This document shows positions 1 to 11,500 of a stretch of 64,000 bases of DNA, one piece after another; the first letter of the stretch is position 1; each line of letters begins with the position of its first letter. Source of the stretch: Dysidea avara (taxonomy: Eukaryota > Porifera > Demospongiae > Dictyoceratida > Dysideidae); contig NC_089278.1 in the NCBI RefSeq assembly GCF_963678975.1, forward strand, positions 10,195,479 through 10,259,478, given 5' to 3'. Under the pieces are notes generated by a model. That model searched no databases and was not told the DNA's origin. It was given only the letters and a program-made list of their open reading frames with translations. Both the position numbers and the translations under genes were made by a program.

Positions 1-53
1 TAATAGGAAATAGGTCACCTTAAATTGAGTACTCGACATTGCTGTAAGCATAC

Positions 54-1885
54 CTTCTCTCCTCTGCTTTCAGCTTCATCCAGAGTGTCATAAATCCATT
101 TGATGTACTTGTGATAGTAAATGTTCTGGCCATTCAACATTGTATAAAAGTTCAAAGCATACCTGTATGTGTGTGTGCATGATAATCACCATTTGCTGAT
201 AATATAGTTACCCATAATCTGTGTTCAGAGAAACAAGACGTAGTTTGGAATTTAGCAAAGTTGTGTAGTAACCACCGATCCCAATAGTCTCTTGTTGTTC
301 AGATGAAACATCAAACCAGTCCTTCCATATTTCTGACATGTTGAATGTTAAATTCTAACAAAACCAATAAGGTCATTTCAATTAAGCTACACAATACACC
401 TACCATGTATAGATCTGCATAGTACTGGCTTTGTGGATAACTTTCTTCACCAAAATAAAGACATCTGTGTAACACTCACAGCACACAGACTAAACCTTAC
501 CATGGTTGCCAAACACTGGGTATATTGTAGTGTCAGGAAGTTGCTCAGAGAAGTAATCTACTAAGTACTCTGACGCCTGCAACTGTCCATTCCAAGTCTC
601 CATCCACACATCATGGGGAGGATTATCTCCTGAATTAAGATTGCAATCACCCACTCTCATAAATGATTGCTGAATTACTCATTGTAACTTTTACAATCTG
701 CACAAATACTCAACAAATTACCTATGTATAATATAATATCTGGCTGGGGCTCCATTGTTTTGATTTCACTGATCAACAAATCAACAGTGATCAAAGGAAT
801 ATCACAATTGTAGTCTCCGTATTTTCCAGCAAATCCCTAGAAACATGGATATTAATACAATAACATGGTTCATGTTTCCTGACTGACTGTTCCACTGAAT
901 TCTTCTCCTGCTCTACAACATATAAATAACCCACAATTAGTTGGAGTGCCCTACAAAAAAATGTAACACCTCTTGCTCAAACTTTCATGACATTCACCCA
1001 CAAATTTGGCAACCCACTTCTTTGTAAAGTCTGTCCACATGCAAGTCCGATATCTGTAGAATCTTCAAGAATGTATTGTTTGTACCATCTGAGGTAATTT
1101 TCTGGTGCTCATTTTTAACGACTGGTTTGTAACTACTCGAGCATGGCAATTGTGTGTGTTTGTCAAGAACATCAGGATCAGGCTGATCATGACTGCCGTC
1201 ATCTGGTAACATTTTATCAATCCATTTTTGTAGTACAATGAGATGGTCATCAGTTATATTGACACTATCATCAGAACACATGTGAACAGTAGCACAGACA
1301 GCAGTGGGATCGATCACTCGCTTGCTGAACACAAATTGTATCTGTAAGTAATTAACCTTATGTAAAACTCATAGCTAGAGAGGCCATACATACCACAGGT
1401 CCATAAGCTGCAACTAGCCCAGGGCATAGCACCTTTCCTTTCATTTCCATTCTGGATAGTATTAAGCTGCATGACTCTATTAAAACAGGCTCCAAATCTG
1501 CAAGAGTGGCTTTAGAGTCAGTCGCATCCTGAAGCAACTTCACTGTGCCCTTAAATGACGGGTGTCAAACCGTACAAATACCACGAATACTATCAATACA
1601 CACTACCATTGATATTTTCTAATACACCACTACTATTGAATAAGTAAAAGGTGTTGTATAAAGATGTACATAGTTAGTTTACTCATAAATATCTATGGTT
1701 TACTGGTCTTGCATCACAGGCTATAACCTCTATCATAACAAAGGAACAAAGAAACTTACCAGGCACATTTGACATTGATCAGCTGTGTACAGGTCTATTG
1801 GGGATACAGGTACAGGAATAACTGGTGAAATACTGGCCACAAGCACCAGCCACAGCGAGAACATTATACACGCGCATTTCATCAT
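54..1885 (-). CDS. SMPD1: Acid sphingomyelinase-like phosphodiesterase (5' part, runs off left edge)
   Basis: Secreted/lysosomal metallophosphoesterase that would cleave sphingomyelin to ceramide and phosphocholine. Nine exons on the minus strand: 1885-1760, 1542-1394, 1341-1018, 950-888, 836-722, 629-501, 444-404, 354-212, 162-54; phases agree at every junction, about 399 codons. The start gives a signal peptide (hydrophobic FSLWLVLVASISPVIPV). Six cysteines (QCQMC, SCS, LCPG, AVCA, HMC) form a saposin-B-like domain, which separates SMPD1 from SMPDL3 proteins. The calcineurin-like core follows: ISDLHVD, then NCGLFICCR, YIGDNPPHDVW and FGNHES, carrying the Asp/His and Asp and Asn-His metal ligands. 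RLVSLNTDYG and the WIYDTLDEAE helix come next. The final exons (remaining His ligands, C-terminal domain) lie left of position 54. It is divergent from the neighbouring dehydrogenase. The donor after exon 3 (GTGGGT) is weak; the rest are ordinary. Confidence 0.9.
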
Positions 1886-2063
1886 CCCGCACTAAATTTG
1901 ATTGTCACGTGCTCCGTAGAACCATCATAAGTGTACACTACGTAACACGGAGTGGTTCTGGAAGTCCGCGGAGAATTTACTACAAGTACCTCGCCCCTTC
2001 GCACCCCCTTAGTACCTCGTTTAGTACTCAACAGTCAGGTCCAAGGGTCAAGTCACAGGCAAG
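1886..2063. promoter_or_regulatory. Short bidirectional promoter with CACGTG E-box
   Basis: Only 178 bp separate the start codons of the sphingomyelinase (minus) and the first dehydrogenase (plus), so both must use this spacer or its edges as promoter. CACGTG lies at 1906-1911 in the context TTGTCACGTGCTC, close to the CLEAR/TFEB-type consensus GTCACGTGAC. No convincing TATA box is visible. Function is inferred from position only. Confidence 0.5.
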
Positions 2064-5000
2064 ATGTTACCTAAGGTTATGAAGGCTCTAGTGAAAGAAG
2101 AAGAGACCACTTCTTATCACTACAAGGAGGTTCCAGTGCCCACACCAGGGGAGGGAGATTTGTTGGTCAAAGTTAGGAAAGTTGCACTGTGTGGTTCTGA
2201 CATTAGCTTATACCAGTGGAATGAAGGTAACTACTAGTATACTCACAAGAGAAAAAAAAAAGAAAGTATACTTACATGGAACTAACATGCAGTCCTCTAT
2301 CCTTTTGTAGCTGTAAGGTTTCTTGTACTTGGTTGTTTTCTCTCCACAATGGAATGTTTTGTTGATTGTTGTGTGTAGAATTGTTGGGTGCTACTTTAAA
2401 TATGCTAATTGATTGATTGATCAAAGCTAATTGATTGATTGATCAAAGCCGTTCTTCCGTACTGAAGTACACAACATTACAAACACATACACAGCTACAC
2501 CATATGTACAAAACTACACACAACACCAACTATTATAACCATAGTAAAACTAACAGTTCAGGATGAGTCATGTAGGTACTTGAGCAGACCGTTACGAAAA
2601 TTAGTAATATCAAATAAACTAGATGGCAATGAATTGCACCACACTAGCCTGGTGCCGAAAGAAGTGCTGACTAATAATAGGAGAACGGGTCTGGTGACCC
2701 TGTGGCATTTGTACAACTGCCAATCGGCATGCAGCAATTTGTTAATAAGGATCCCTTGTTTAACTATAAAGAATGGGAGAAGTTAAAAATGTCATGCACA
2801 AACTTACAAAATCTTTTTGCCATTGTGCAATGGCTATCTATATGCATGTTATGTAGGTCACTAGATTTTGCTGCAACTAGTATTGGAAGGGTAGGACACA
2901 TCATTTGTACAAATGTATCTTCTGTTTTTGATATCTTCAGTTGCTAAAGTTGTGGCTAAAGTACCATTCACTCCTGGTCATGAGATGGTTGGTGAGGTAA
3001 GGTGTTATATAGTGTACAACACATCATTCATGGTCACTATAGATCGTAGCTGTTGGCTCTAATGTTCCTCCAGAATATGCCATTGGTAAAAGAGTGTGTG
3101 TGGAGAATCACTTCTACTGTGGAGAATGTTTCCAGTGCAAACATGGTGAGTTATTTGTATTTTGCTGTTGTTGTTGTGACCTCGTAATGTATCTGTTGTC
3201 AGATGAACGCCACATCTGTCAGAGACTGAACCAGTTTGGTCATGGAAAAGGAACCATTTATGGAGGTATAAACATCTGTGATTTCATAATTCACATCCTA
3301 ATCCTTAGTTCTTTCCTGCCCATTGTGTAACAAATTAAATCACTGTTATAACATTTACTTAGTGTACTTTTATGTACAGTGAAACCTGTGTGTTATGGAC
3401 ATCTTTTGAGACTGACTGAAAGCGTCCTGTTTTATGATTTTGTGTTATATGCTAATGGATACTTTGGGATAGTACTGAGCAATATGATAACATTTTAGTC
3501 AAACCACATTATCTGCTTTTGATACCGTCCAATATTTGACTACTGTAAATACCGTGGATTCTAAAATACAAACCTTATAAATGCTAAAATAATAAGCCTA
3601 TATGAAGAAGGGTACTTGTAGTACATGCGTATAAATGGATACATATCATGGCTTTCAATACAATTCTATCATTGTTTTAGTTGTTTTAGTCATACCGCAA
3701 TATCAAGCTGACGATACCATTCTGTTTATGAAATATTAAAACCGCTCAGCACTACTTTGTCCACTTGTCCAGATTACAAAGCTTGTGGCTCACTTTGAAG
3801 TGTCTACATTAACAGGTTCCACTATAATATTATAGAGGTGCCATCAAATTTGTTGATTTTTTCTTGCACCAAAATTTTCCTATTTACAATTTCATGGTAG
3901 TCACTGGTAGTAGAGTGTGTATATTATTGCAGGTTGCTCAGAGTATACCATCATACCAGCCAGGTATGCTTACTTGTTGCGTACTAACATTACTGATGGA
4001 CAAGCTGCTGTACTGGAACGTAAGAATTGTGTAAAGATTTTAATTATAGTGTGATTTGGGTTAGTTTAGCACTCAAATATTTCCCACATCATTTGCTATT
4101 CACACTTTAAAATCACTTTGAGTAATTTTCTAAATTCCAGTTATCCGGACTCACGATTATACGAATGACTGTTCTATTAGAGTATTTTGACACTGTATAT
4201 TCTGTTAGAGTTGTTGCTGTATATAAATGAATGGAATTCACTTATCCAGACAAATTCACTTATCTGAACACATTTGTAATTGAACTGGCATGCAGGTGTT
4301 CGGATAATGGAGAACCTGCTGTACCTGAAGCCCACAATACCTAGTATTCCCAAAATTATGCCAACAAACTCACCACATCCCTAGTGATGTTCCTCTGTTG
4401 AGAAATTGTATATACATTACCATTTTATCATTCTTTAATCAATTGATTTAAGTGTGTTGTATTTTAGCATTTGGCGTTGCTCATCAAGCATTGGAATCCA
4501 TCGATCCAAATGGAGAGAGCATCCTAATAATTGGTGATTGCTGATCATGGTAAAAATTGCTATACTTAATTATGTGTGCAGGCTGTGGACCAGTAGGTCT
4601 ACTGGCTACTGGTATTGCTAAGGCAATGGGTTCTACTAAAATGTTAGTGTTATAGTCATGCTAATGGATTGTGTGTGTTAGCTTTTTCATAGCATAGTTA
4701 CAGATATCATCAAAAGTAAACTTGAGACTGCTAAATTGATGGGTGCCACTGTTACGATTAATGGGACACAGGAAAATTTGAAGGAAGTCGGTGAGTGTAT
4801 GTGTGTGTGTGATGATGATGATGTCTGTGTGACTGAAGTAAAACAAGTGTGTAGTGTGATTGTAGATGTGTACGTATGTGTGTACGTATGTGTGTATGTG
4901 TGTGTTGTGTGTATGTGCATGCGTGTGTATGGCCCATGGTGCCAACTTACTAGTGGTGGGCCTGGCAATGCATCATTTGCTGGTGGTGTAGCTAATGGCT

Positions 5001-7098
5001 GCATCCCTGACCTTGACCATGTGGTAGAGACCAGGCAGGGTCAAGTTTCTCTTGTGTTATATTCAATGGTGCATACAGATTATGCACTACTGGAGAGCAA
5101 GGAGACTCAGGTCCCTGCTATAATTCAATTAGAATAGTTTAATGTTTTGTGAAGCCATATAAGTTTTCTATTTATCATGGCTGTGGTGCTATTATAATCA
5201 AGTGGGATATTGTGATGTTACTATGGCTTAGGCATGACAACTGGTGAAGATTGGCAGACAACTCTTTCACAACAGGTTATAAGTGTTACAAAATTAATTT
5301 GTGACCCAGTCTGGGAAAACCAGTCTTATCGCCTATTTAAAAGTATCAAGAAATGCTGGCTTTTAAAGTATTAAGTGTGTTGTAGCTCGCCAATGGCAGA
5401 AGCTATTGTACATGTATCAAATTTTCACATGTTTTATACCAATTTCTTACCTTCAACAGCATCCACAGTAGAAGTAGTAAACACTTAAGTTTCCCGATAG
5501 TTTTTAACTCGATGTTGACTCTACCAGAAGAGCTCCAAAAAGGGTGGGAGATGGGGGCCAGATGCGGGCAAGGGACAGTTTTAAAAAATAAGACCATAAT
5601 ATAATAAGACCAGATCCATCCAGTCAGGCGATAAGACCAGATCCAGTCACATTTAGTGAATGAGGCCTATTGTCCGTGGCCCATCCACCTTCCCTGTGAG
5701 TTTTCAGACTTTTCACTTATTTGACCTAAATAAATTGATCATAATTAAGTTATCTATCATCCTTTGGCTATGCGGGTGGATACTGGTTGGGGCAGGGATG
5801 AAGATCTTCAATTAGGAAGTCAAGAACGTGTATGCATTTGTACATGTGTGTGTGTAGTGCCAGATTTGGGGTCTATATAAATTGTAAATTATTGCATATT
5901 ACTTGTTACTTCAATTTAATGTGCTACAATTACTCCCAGAATAAAAGCAATGAGTTATATATTACACGTTACTCTGAGATCTAGGGTTGTAACTAGTAAT
6001 AATACACCTGAAATTCAACCTTACAAATACAAGCTACCAGATGTGCACATTTCTGACACGAGTGAGACACAAGTTTGTCAGGTATAGTTCAGCCACATGA
6101 GCATATTTTTATTATAGTATCTTGGCCTCAATAGCACTCCATCACAACAATACGCATTATTTTCAATTTCCAAATGTTACTCATTGTTCTGATCTGTCAT
6201 GTAATGCATTATATTACTAGTTACTGCAAAGTGATATTATTATGTAACATGTTGCATTTGTAATGTGTGTGTGTGTAGTGTGTGGATGTATGTAGCAGAT
6301 TTAAAGCATATCTTTGGGTGTGTTTTAGTGATGAGGGAGACTAATGGTGATGGTGTTGGGAGAATAGTGGATGCCAGTGGAGCAGCAAGTATAGTGAATA
6401 ATTGTTTCTCCATGTTAAGGTAGTTTGGGAATTTGTGCATGTCAAGGAATGTGTATTGAGTTGGCAGTATTTAATATTGCAATACTTATTTTAGAAAAGG
6501 TGGAAAGGTTGTTCTTATTGGACTGCTAAAGGTTGTGCAGTAATTGCTTTTCAACAGTTTGATATAAGATGCTGTAATTGTAGGCTCCACTACATGTGGA
6601 GAATCCACTACAGAACATTGTGTTCAAGTCCATTACACTAAAGACTGTCCATGGTAGGAAGATATTTCATTCTTGGGAAGAATCAGAGAGGCTAGTATCA
6701 GAGAACAGGTATGCATCAGCACTATGCGTATGTGGGAACAAGGGTGTTTAGATAATTAATAGGCACAGCCACAGATGCACAAACACACATACACTACACG
6801 CATATTTACTTTCAGTGGACCGCCACCCTTATTTTTGACCTTCATGTTTCAACTATTCTAATAGAATGCACATCATGTACAAAACACTCTAATTGAACAA
6901 TCATTTCACAGTGTTACATTTGTGTTTCAATAGGGTTAATATAGATCTACTAATATCTCATGATATTGTTATGAGCAAGTTTGAGGAGGTTGGTCGTACA
7001 AGTTGTGTATAAGGCCACAAGTACTAATATGTTCTTAGGCATTCAAGATATTGATGAATGGAGAAGGATGCAAGATTCTCCTGAGCCCTGATGAATGA
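2064..7098 (+). CDS. Zinc-dependent MDR dehydrogenase, L-threonine 3-dehydrogenase-like, copy 1
   Basis: NAD-dependent zinc alcohol-dehydrogenase family protein of 354 residues. Exons: 2064-2226, 2941-2996, 3043-3145, 3203-3265, 3933-4019, 4468-4533, 4582-4642, 4693-4790, 6329-6419, 6495-6531, 6584-6708, 6934-6988, 7039-7098. Catalytic zinc ligands are seen in ALCGSDI (Cys) and TPGHEMVGE (His-Glu). The structural-zinc cysteines follow in YCGECFQC and HICQ. The Rossmann loop is GCGPVGLLATG, and VTDIIKSKLETA has the acidic residue at the end of the second strand that favours NAD. LCGSDISLYQWNE, VDASGAAS and FKSITLKTVHGRKIF resemble bacterial/archaeal L-threonine dehydrogenase more than sorbitol dehydrogenase. 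The substrate is therefore inferred as threonine or a related amino or polyol alcohol. Exon 8 uses the acceptor ending at 4692, needed for frame. Tandem paralogue lies 1.4 kb downstream. Confidence 0.9.
5301..5650. repeat. MITE-like repeat in dehydrogenase-1 intron 8
   Basis: The ends are inverted: GTGACCCAGTCTGGGAAAAC at the left and a matching GGCGATAAGACCAG...CCAGTCAC at the right. The internal sequence recurs, diverged, at about 53190-53420 in IP3R intron 57. No coding capacity is seen. The surrounding intron also has a TG-rich stretch at 4800-4925. Confidence 0.5.
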
Positions 7099-8487
7099 CC
7101 TAACCCCAAGATTAGCAACATAATTTTCTTAATTTTTATGATATATTTTTAAAAATATATATTGTGCGTAGTGCCCAGCTTGCCAGTGTCTGCATGTACG
7201 TATGTAACCCTCTGAGTGCATGTTTGGAGGATATACTGCTAGTGGACTATAAGGAAGAATTACTGTTATTGAAAGCATCATAGTGGACAATGATCTTATA
7301 ATGTAGTAGATGGATGTGATCAAGTAATTAAATTAAATCTGACATTTATTATTACTCATACTTGATAGCTAGTGTAGCATACAGTGTATTGTCACATATA
7401 CTTGTGGGTGAAGATTTACCATCGTTTGATGATTCCTAAAAAATGGATATATATATATTAAATCTAAAGCTTTTCAAGTAGCTAAAGAGAAGCCCTTCAG
7501 AATGATAGCTGGCTGAAATATTTTAGTATTGGGGCTGGAAAATACTCTAATAGAGTGTTCAATTTTTTTAATAGAGCAGTCAAGTTATTACAGTACCTTG
7601 ATTAATAATAATCCAGCATCCTGAGCATCAGATTATAGAGGTTTCACTGTAACTTTCTGTACCTAATAACTTTACCTGCCCTTCTCCTTGTCTGTACATG
7701 TACTTTGTAATGCGGTTATATATACACTAAACCGGCAGCTTATATTATACAACTGTCATTGTAGTTAAGAAATTATTTTGTCAACTACCATATATACTTC
7801 AACTCCCCCCATCATAGTCAGCTACCTACATAAACAACTGCCCAATAGAAATCATGTGAGCCTAAGCACTCCCATGAAGCTGATGTTATTGTGTCTTTAC
7901 TACTGAAGGACCAAGACCCTTCTCACTTTGGAGTTATAATGTCAGGAAGGTAAACATTGCTAGCATTGTAGTAATTAACTGTGTCTCATGTTCAAAGATA
8001 TCACATTCATCTCATCTCAAAGCTGTATTATACAAGCTACTTCTGCAAAGGCACTATAATGGTGTTCCAGTCAAGCTATAGGAAAATGTCTAGCTATGAC
8101 TGGTCAAATAAAGTGATACAGTGGAATGGGATAGTTGATGATTTTTAATATTACCTCATGGCTTCCTGTTATCCCACTCTGAGAATGAGTGTGCAAACCA
8201 ATGACCATTCCATTTACCAAGGCTATAATCAAGAGTTAGATATTTGACTGAGAGTGAAATCCTCACAGTGACAACTTTAAAAAAAGCTGTAGCTATAAGG
8301 CAAACAGCCAATAATTTCATTCTGTTTTTTTTGGGTCATTAATTTCATCATTTCTTTTTCTTAACCACACACAGCGCCTTGCAGTACCCTAACGAGTAAG
8401 TTATCTGAAAGCACATGCGCGTGTTGGTTGAAGCCACACCTCTTCGTACACCTTTAAGGACCACACCTTTCTACACTAATGTTCTAA
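7099..8487. other. Intergenic spacer between the two dehydrogenase genes
   Basis: No exon-like reading frame was found on either strand. A diverged pair of the dispersed CTCTAATAGAG motif lies at 7542-7582 (reverse orientation). The 3' end of dehydrogenase 1 is AT-rich just after the stop. Confidence 0.5.
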
Positions 8488-8493
8488 CACGTG
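8488..8493. promoter_or_regulatory. CACGTG E-box upstream of dehydrogenase 2
   Basis: Palindromic E-box 18 bp before the start codon at 8512, comparable in position to the E-boxes before the other main genes here. Confidence 0.35.
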
Positions 8494-8511
8494 AGCAGAG
8501 GTATAATCGAG

Positions 8512-11500
8512 ATGTTACCTTCAACAATGAAAGCTTTAGTAAAGGAGCAAGAAGGACCTTCCTACCAATATAAAGACGTGCCGGTACCCAGTCCTGGTGA
8601 TGGAGATCTTTTAGTAAAGGTCAGAAAGGTAGCACTCTGTGGCTCAGACATTAACGTCTATAAGTGGAATGACAGTAAGTCGAAAAGCATTCAATTAATA
8701 CTAAATTCATAAGTGTTTTAGTTGCTAGAATTCTTGCTTCAGTCCCATTAACCCCCGGCCACGAGATGGTTGGAGAAGTAAGTTCGTGTGAAAGAACGAT
8801 AAATGCTCTAATAAAACGGTCACCATATTGTGGTGCTGCTGTACCATTAGGGTCTTGTATGATTTGAATTATTTCAGGTAGTAGCAGTTGGTCCTAATGT
8901 TCCTCCAGAATATGCCATTGGTAAAAGAGTGTGTGTGGAGAATCACTTCTACTGTGGAGAATGTTTCCAGTGTACACATGGTTGGTTGATAGTGATAGTT
9001 TTAGGTCACATGGACTTTATTAGTTTCTCATCCCTGCCAGCTGTGTCACTGTTTTCCTTACCACATCAAATATTGGTGGTTGAATGCAGCCGTTAATCAA
9101 CTTTTAAAGCTAGTGACTAGCTAGAGCAGGTTGCATACTGAGCTATTTAAGCCAGGAAAATTAGATCACCAGTTTACTACTTCCTCAGTTTTGTGTGGGC
9201 AGTCATTATTTCTTTATCAATTAAGCCATACTACTGAAAATTGCAGCAGCAGCATGCTATGTGTCACTTGCCAAAGGCTTTATGCTAACCATAGATACTA
9301 TAGAATTGGTACGGAGTCTATAGTATCTATGTGCTAACATTTTACCGCCTTTCAGGAGCAGAAAAATATGCTCTCTCAATTTGCTCTAAATGATGGCTAG
9401 TCTGAGGGCTAGTCTAACATTGTAACACTTGCTCACATGATCAATATGAATTTTGAGGCTGCAGGGTGGAAATTGATGAGAAACTGGGACTCATTGAGCC
9501 TTAATAAAATCTGTACATATCTGCATTGTGATTTTGAAATGAGAAGCTAATAATTAAATTTATGTGACCTTGTGTAATCTCACTTATTCTTTGTTCAGAC
9601 GAAAAACACATTTGTCAAAATCTTAACCAGTTCGGATATGGTAGAGGAACAATTCATGGAGGTACACATAGTATAAGGTTATATTAACTGCCTAATGATA
9701 TACATTTATATTAGGTTGCTCAGAATATACAATAATACCAGCTCGATATGCTTATCTACTCAAAAGTAACATCACTGATGCTCAGGCTTCTATTCTAGAA
9801 CGTAAGATAGTATTTTATAGCTGTATGAATGTACTTGTAGGGTTATATTGCCTGTGATGTTAGTGCTATAATTAAGACAAAATCTTCAGGGAATCAAAAC
9901 AATGATCTCTTATGTGTTAAATTACAGCAATTGGTGTAGCACATCAAGCTTTGGAAGAAATTGATCCTAATGGGGAGACAGTACTTGTAATGGGTACACA
10001 AAATAGTATAGTTATTTTGTTAGTTGTAATGACTCATTATTATAGGGTGTGGTCCAATTGGATTACTTTCAGTTGGTATTGCAAAGGCAATGGGAGCAAC
10101 AAAAGTGTAAGTACATTATTTGGAGGAGGGGGACCAAATGGGAAACAAAAAGTCCTGCATATATAGCCAGATGACTTTTTCTCCTTGGTGGTACTTATTT
10201 TTTAGAGACTGTAAAGGATTCTGATTATATGCATGATGACTGGCATGGGATAAGGACCTGAACAATAAAAGCATTAACCTGTCGAACAGCCAATCATGCA
10301 CAAAAGTATAACTATTCAAAAAAAACTGAAGTATCCAATAATGAAGAAGATTATTCACATTGTCTGCTTTAATATGGTCATGTGAAACCAATCAGCATTC
10401 AATACACTTCAGTATGAGTGTAATTCATCAGACCCTCAGACACTTATAATCTCTAATTGAAATCTCCACACTGTATGATAACTAATGCAACCTTATTGTA
10501 TATTGCAAATTTTTATTATTTAATTTTTTATACATTAAAATCTGTTTATACATCAGCACTGTTCTATAGCATTGCCTCAGATGTTGTTGCTAGCAAGTTG
10601 GAGACAGCTCAGATCATGGGTGCTGATGTTGTCATAGATAGCACAAAGGAAAATCTACAAGATACAGGTATAATGTCAAGGTGATGATGTATAATATATT
10701 TATTATAACTCAATAGTGATGAAGGAGACTAACTGTGATGGGATAGGATGTATTGTTGATGCCAGTGGAGCACCAAGTGCTGTGAACAATTGTTTTACCA
10801 TGTTACGGTAGTAGGAAGATCTGTTGTCTATGGTTGTGTGTTAAATATATTTTGTATAGAAAAGGAGGAAAGGTAGTGTTGATTGGTCTATTGAAGGTAG
10901 TTACTATATAGATAAAATTAGTAACTGTAATATATCAAATGCTGATAGGGAACACTACATGTGGAGAATCCACTACAGAACATTGTGTTCAAGTCCATTA
11001 CACTAAAGACTGTCCATGGTAGGAAGATATTTCATTCTTGGGAAGAATCAGAGAAAATGGTGTTTGAGAGAGCGTAAGGCTATTGTCTATAGCTACTTGT
11101 ATAATTATTGATGGGTGACTGCTTTATTAAGGTATTTCAACTTCACTGTTTGCAACCATGCTATTATTACAGCCCATGTCATATGCTGTGTTTGTCTATA
11201 ATGATTACAAGTGCAGCTATCAAAATAAATATTTTGGCATCTATATAATAAGTCTGAATAGAAATATGTTGATATTTATATATGCCTAAATGAGATTTCC
11301 TCAGATAACAACAATGAGAAGGATACCGGGGGCGGATCCAGGGTTTGGCAAGGGGGGGGGGGGGGGGGGGGGGGGCAGTAGTAAGTATATGGAGCAGGGG
11401 GTCTGGGGAGCTGTGCTATTGCATATGTTTTAGGAATGAAATTTTGATGTAGAGTAATTTTATGCATAAATATCTAAAATTCTATTGCTTTCCTAGCGAT

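Noticed and set aside
4736-5137. 133-residue open frame in dehydrogenase-1 intron 8
   Set aside because: It is exon 8 read through its donor into a TG-rich intron; the Cys/Val-rich part is a dinucleotide-repeat translation.
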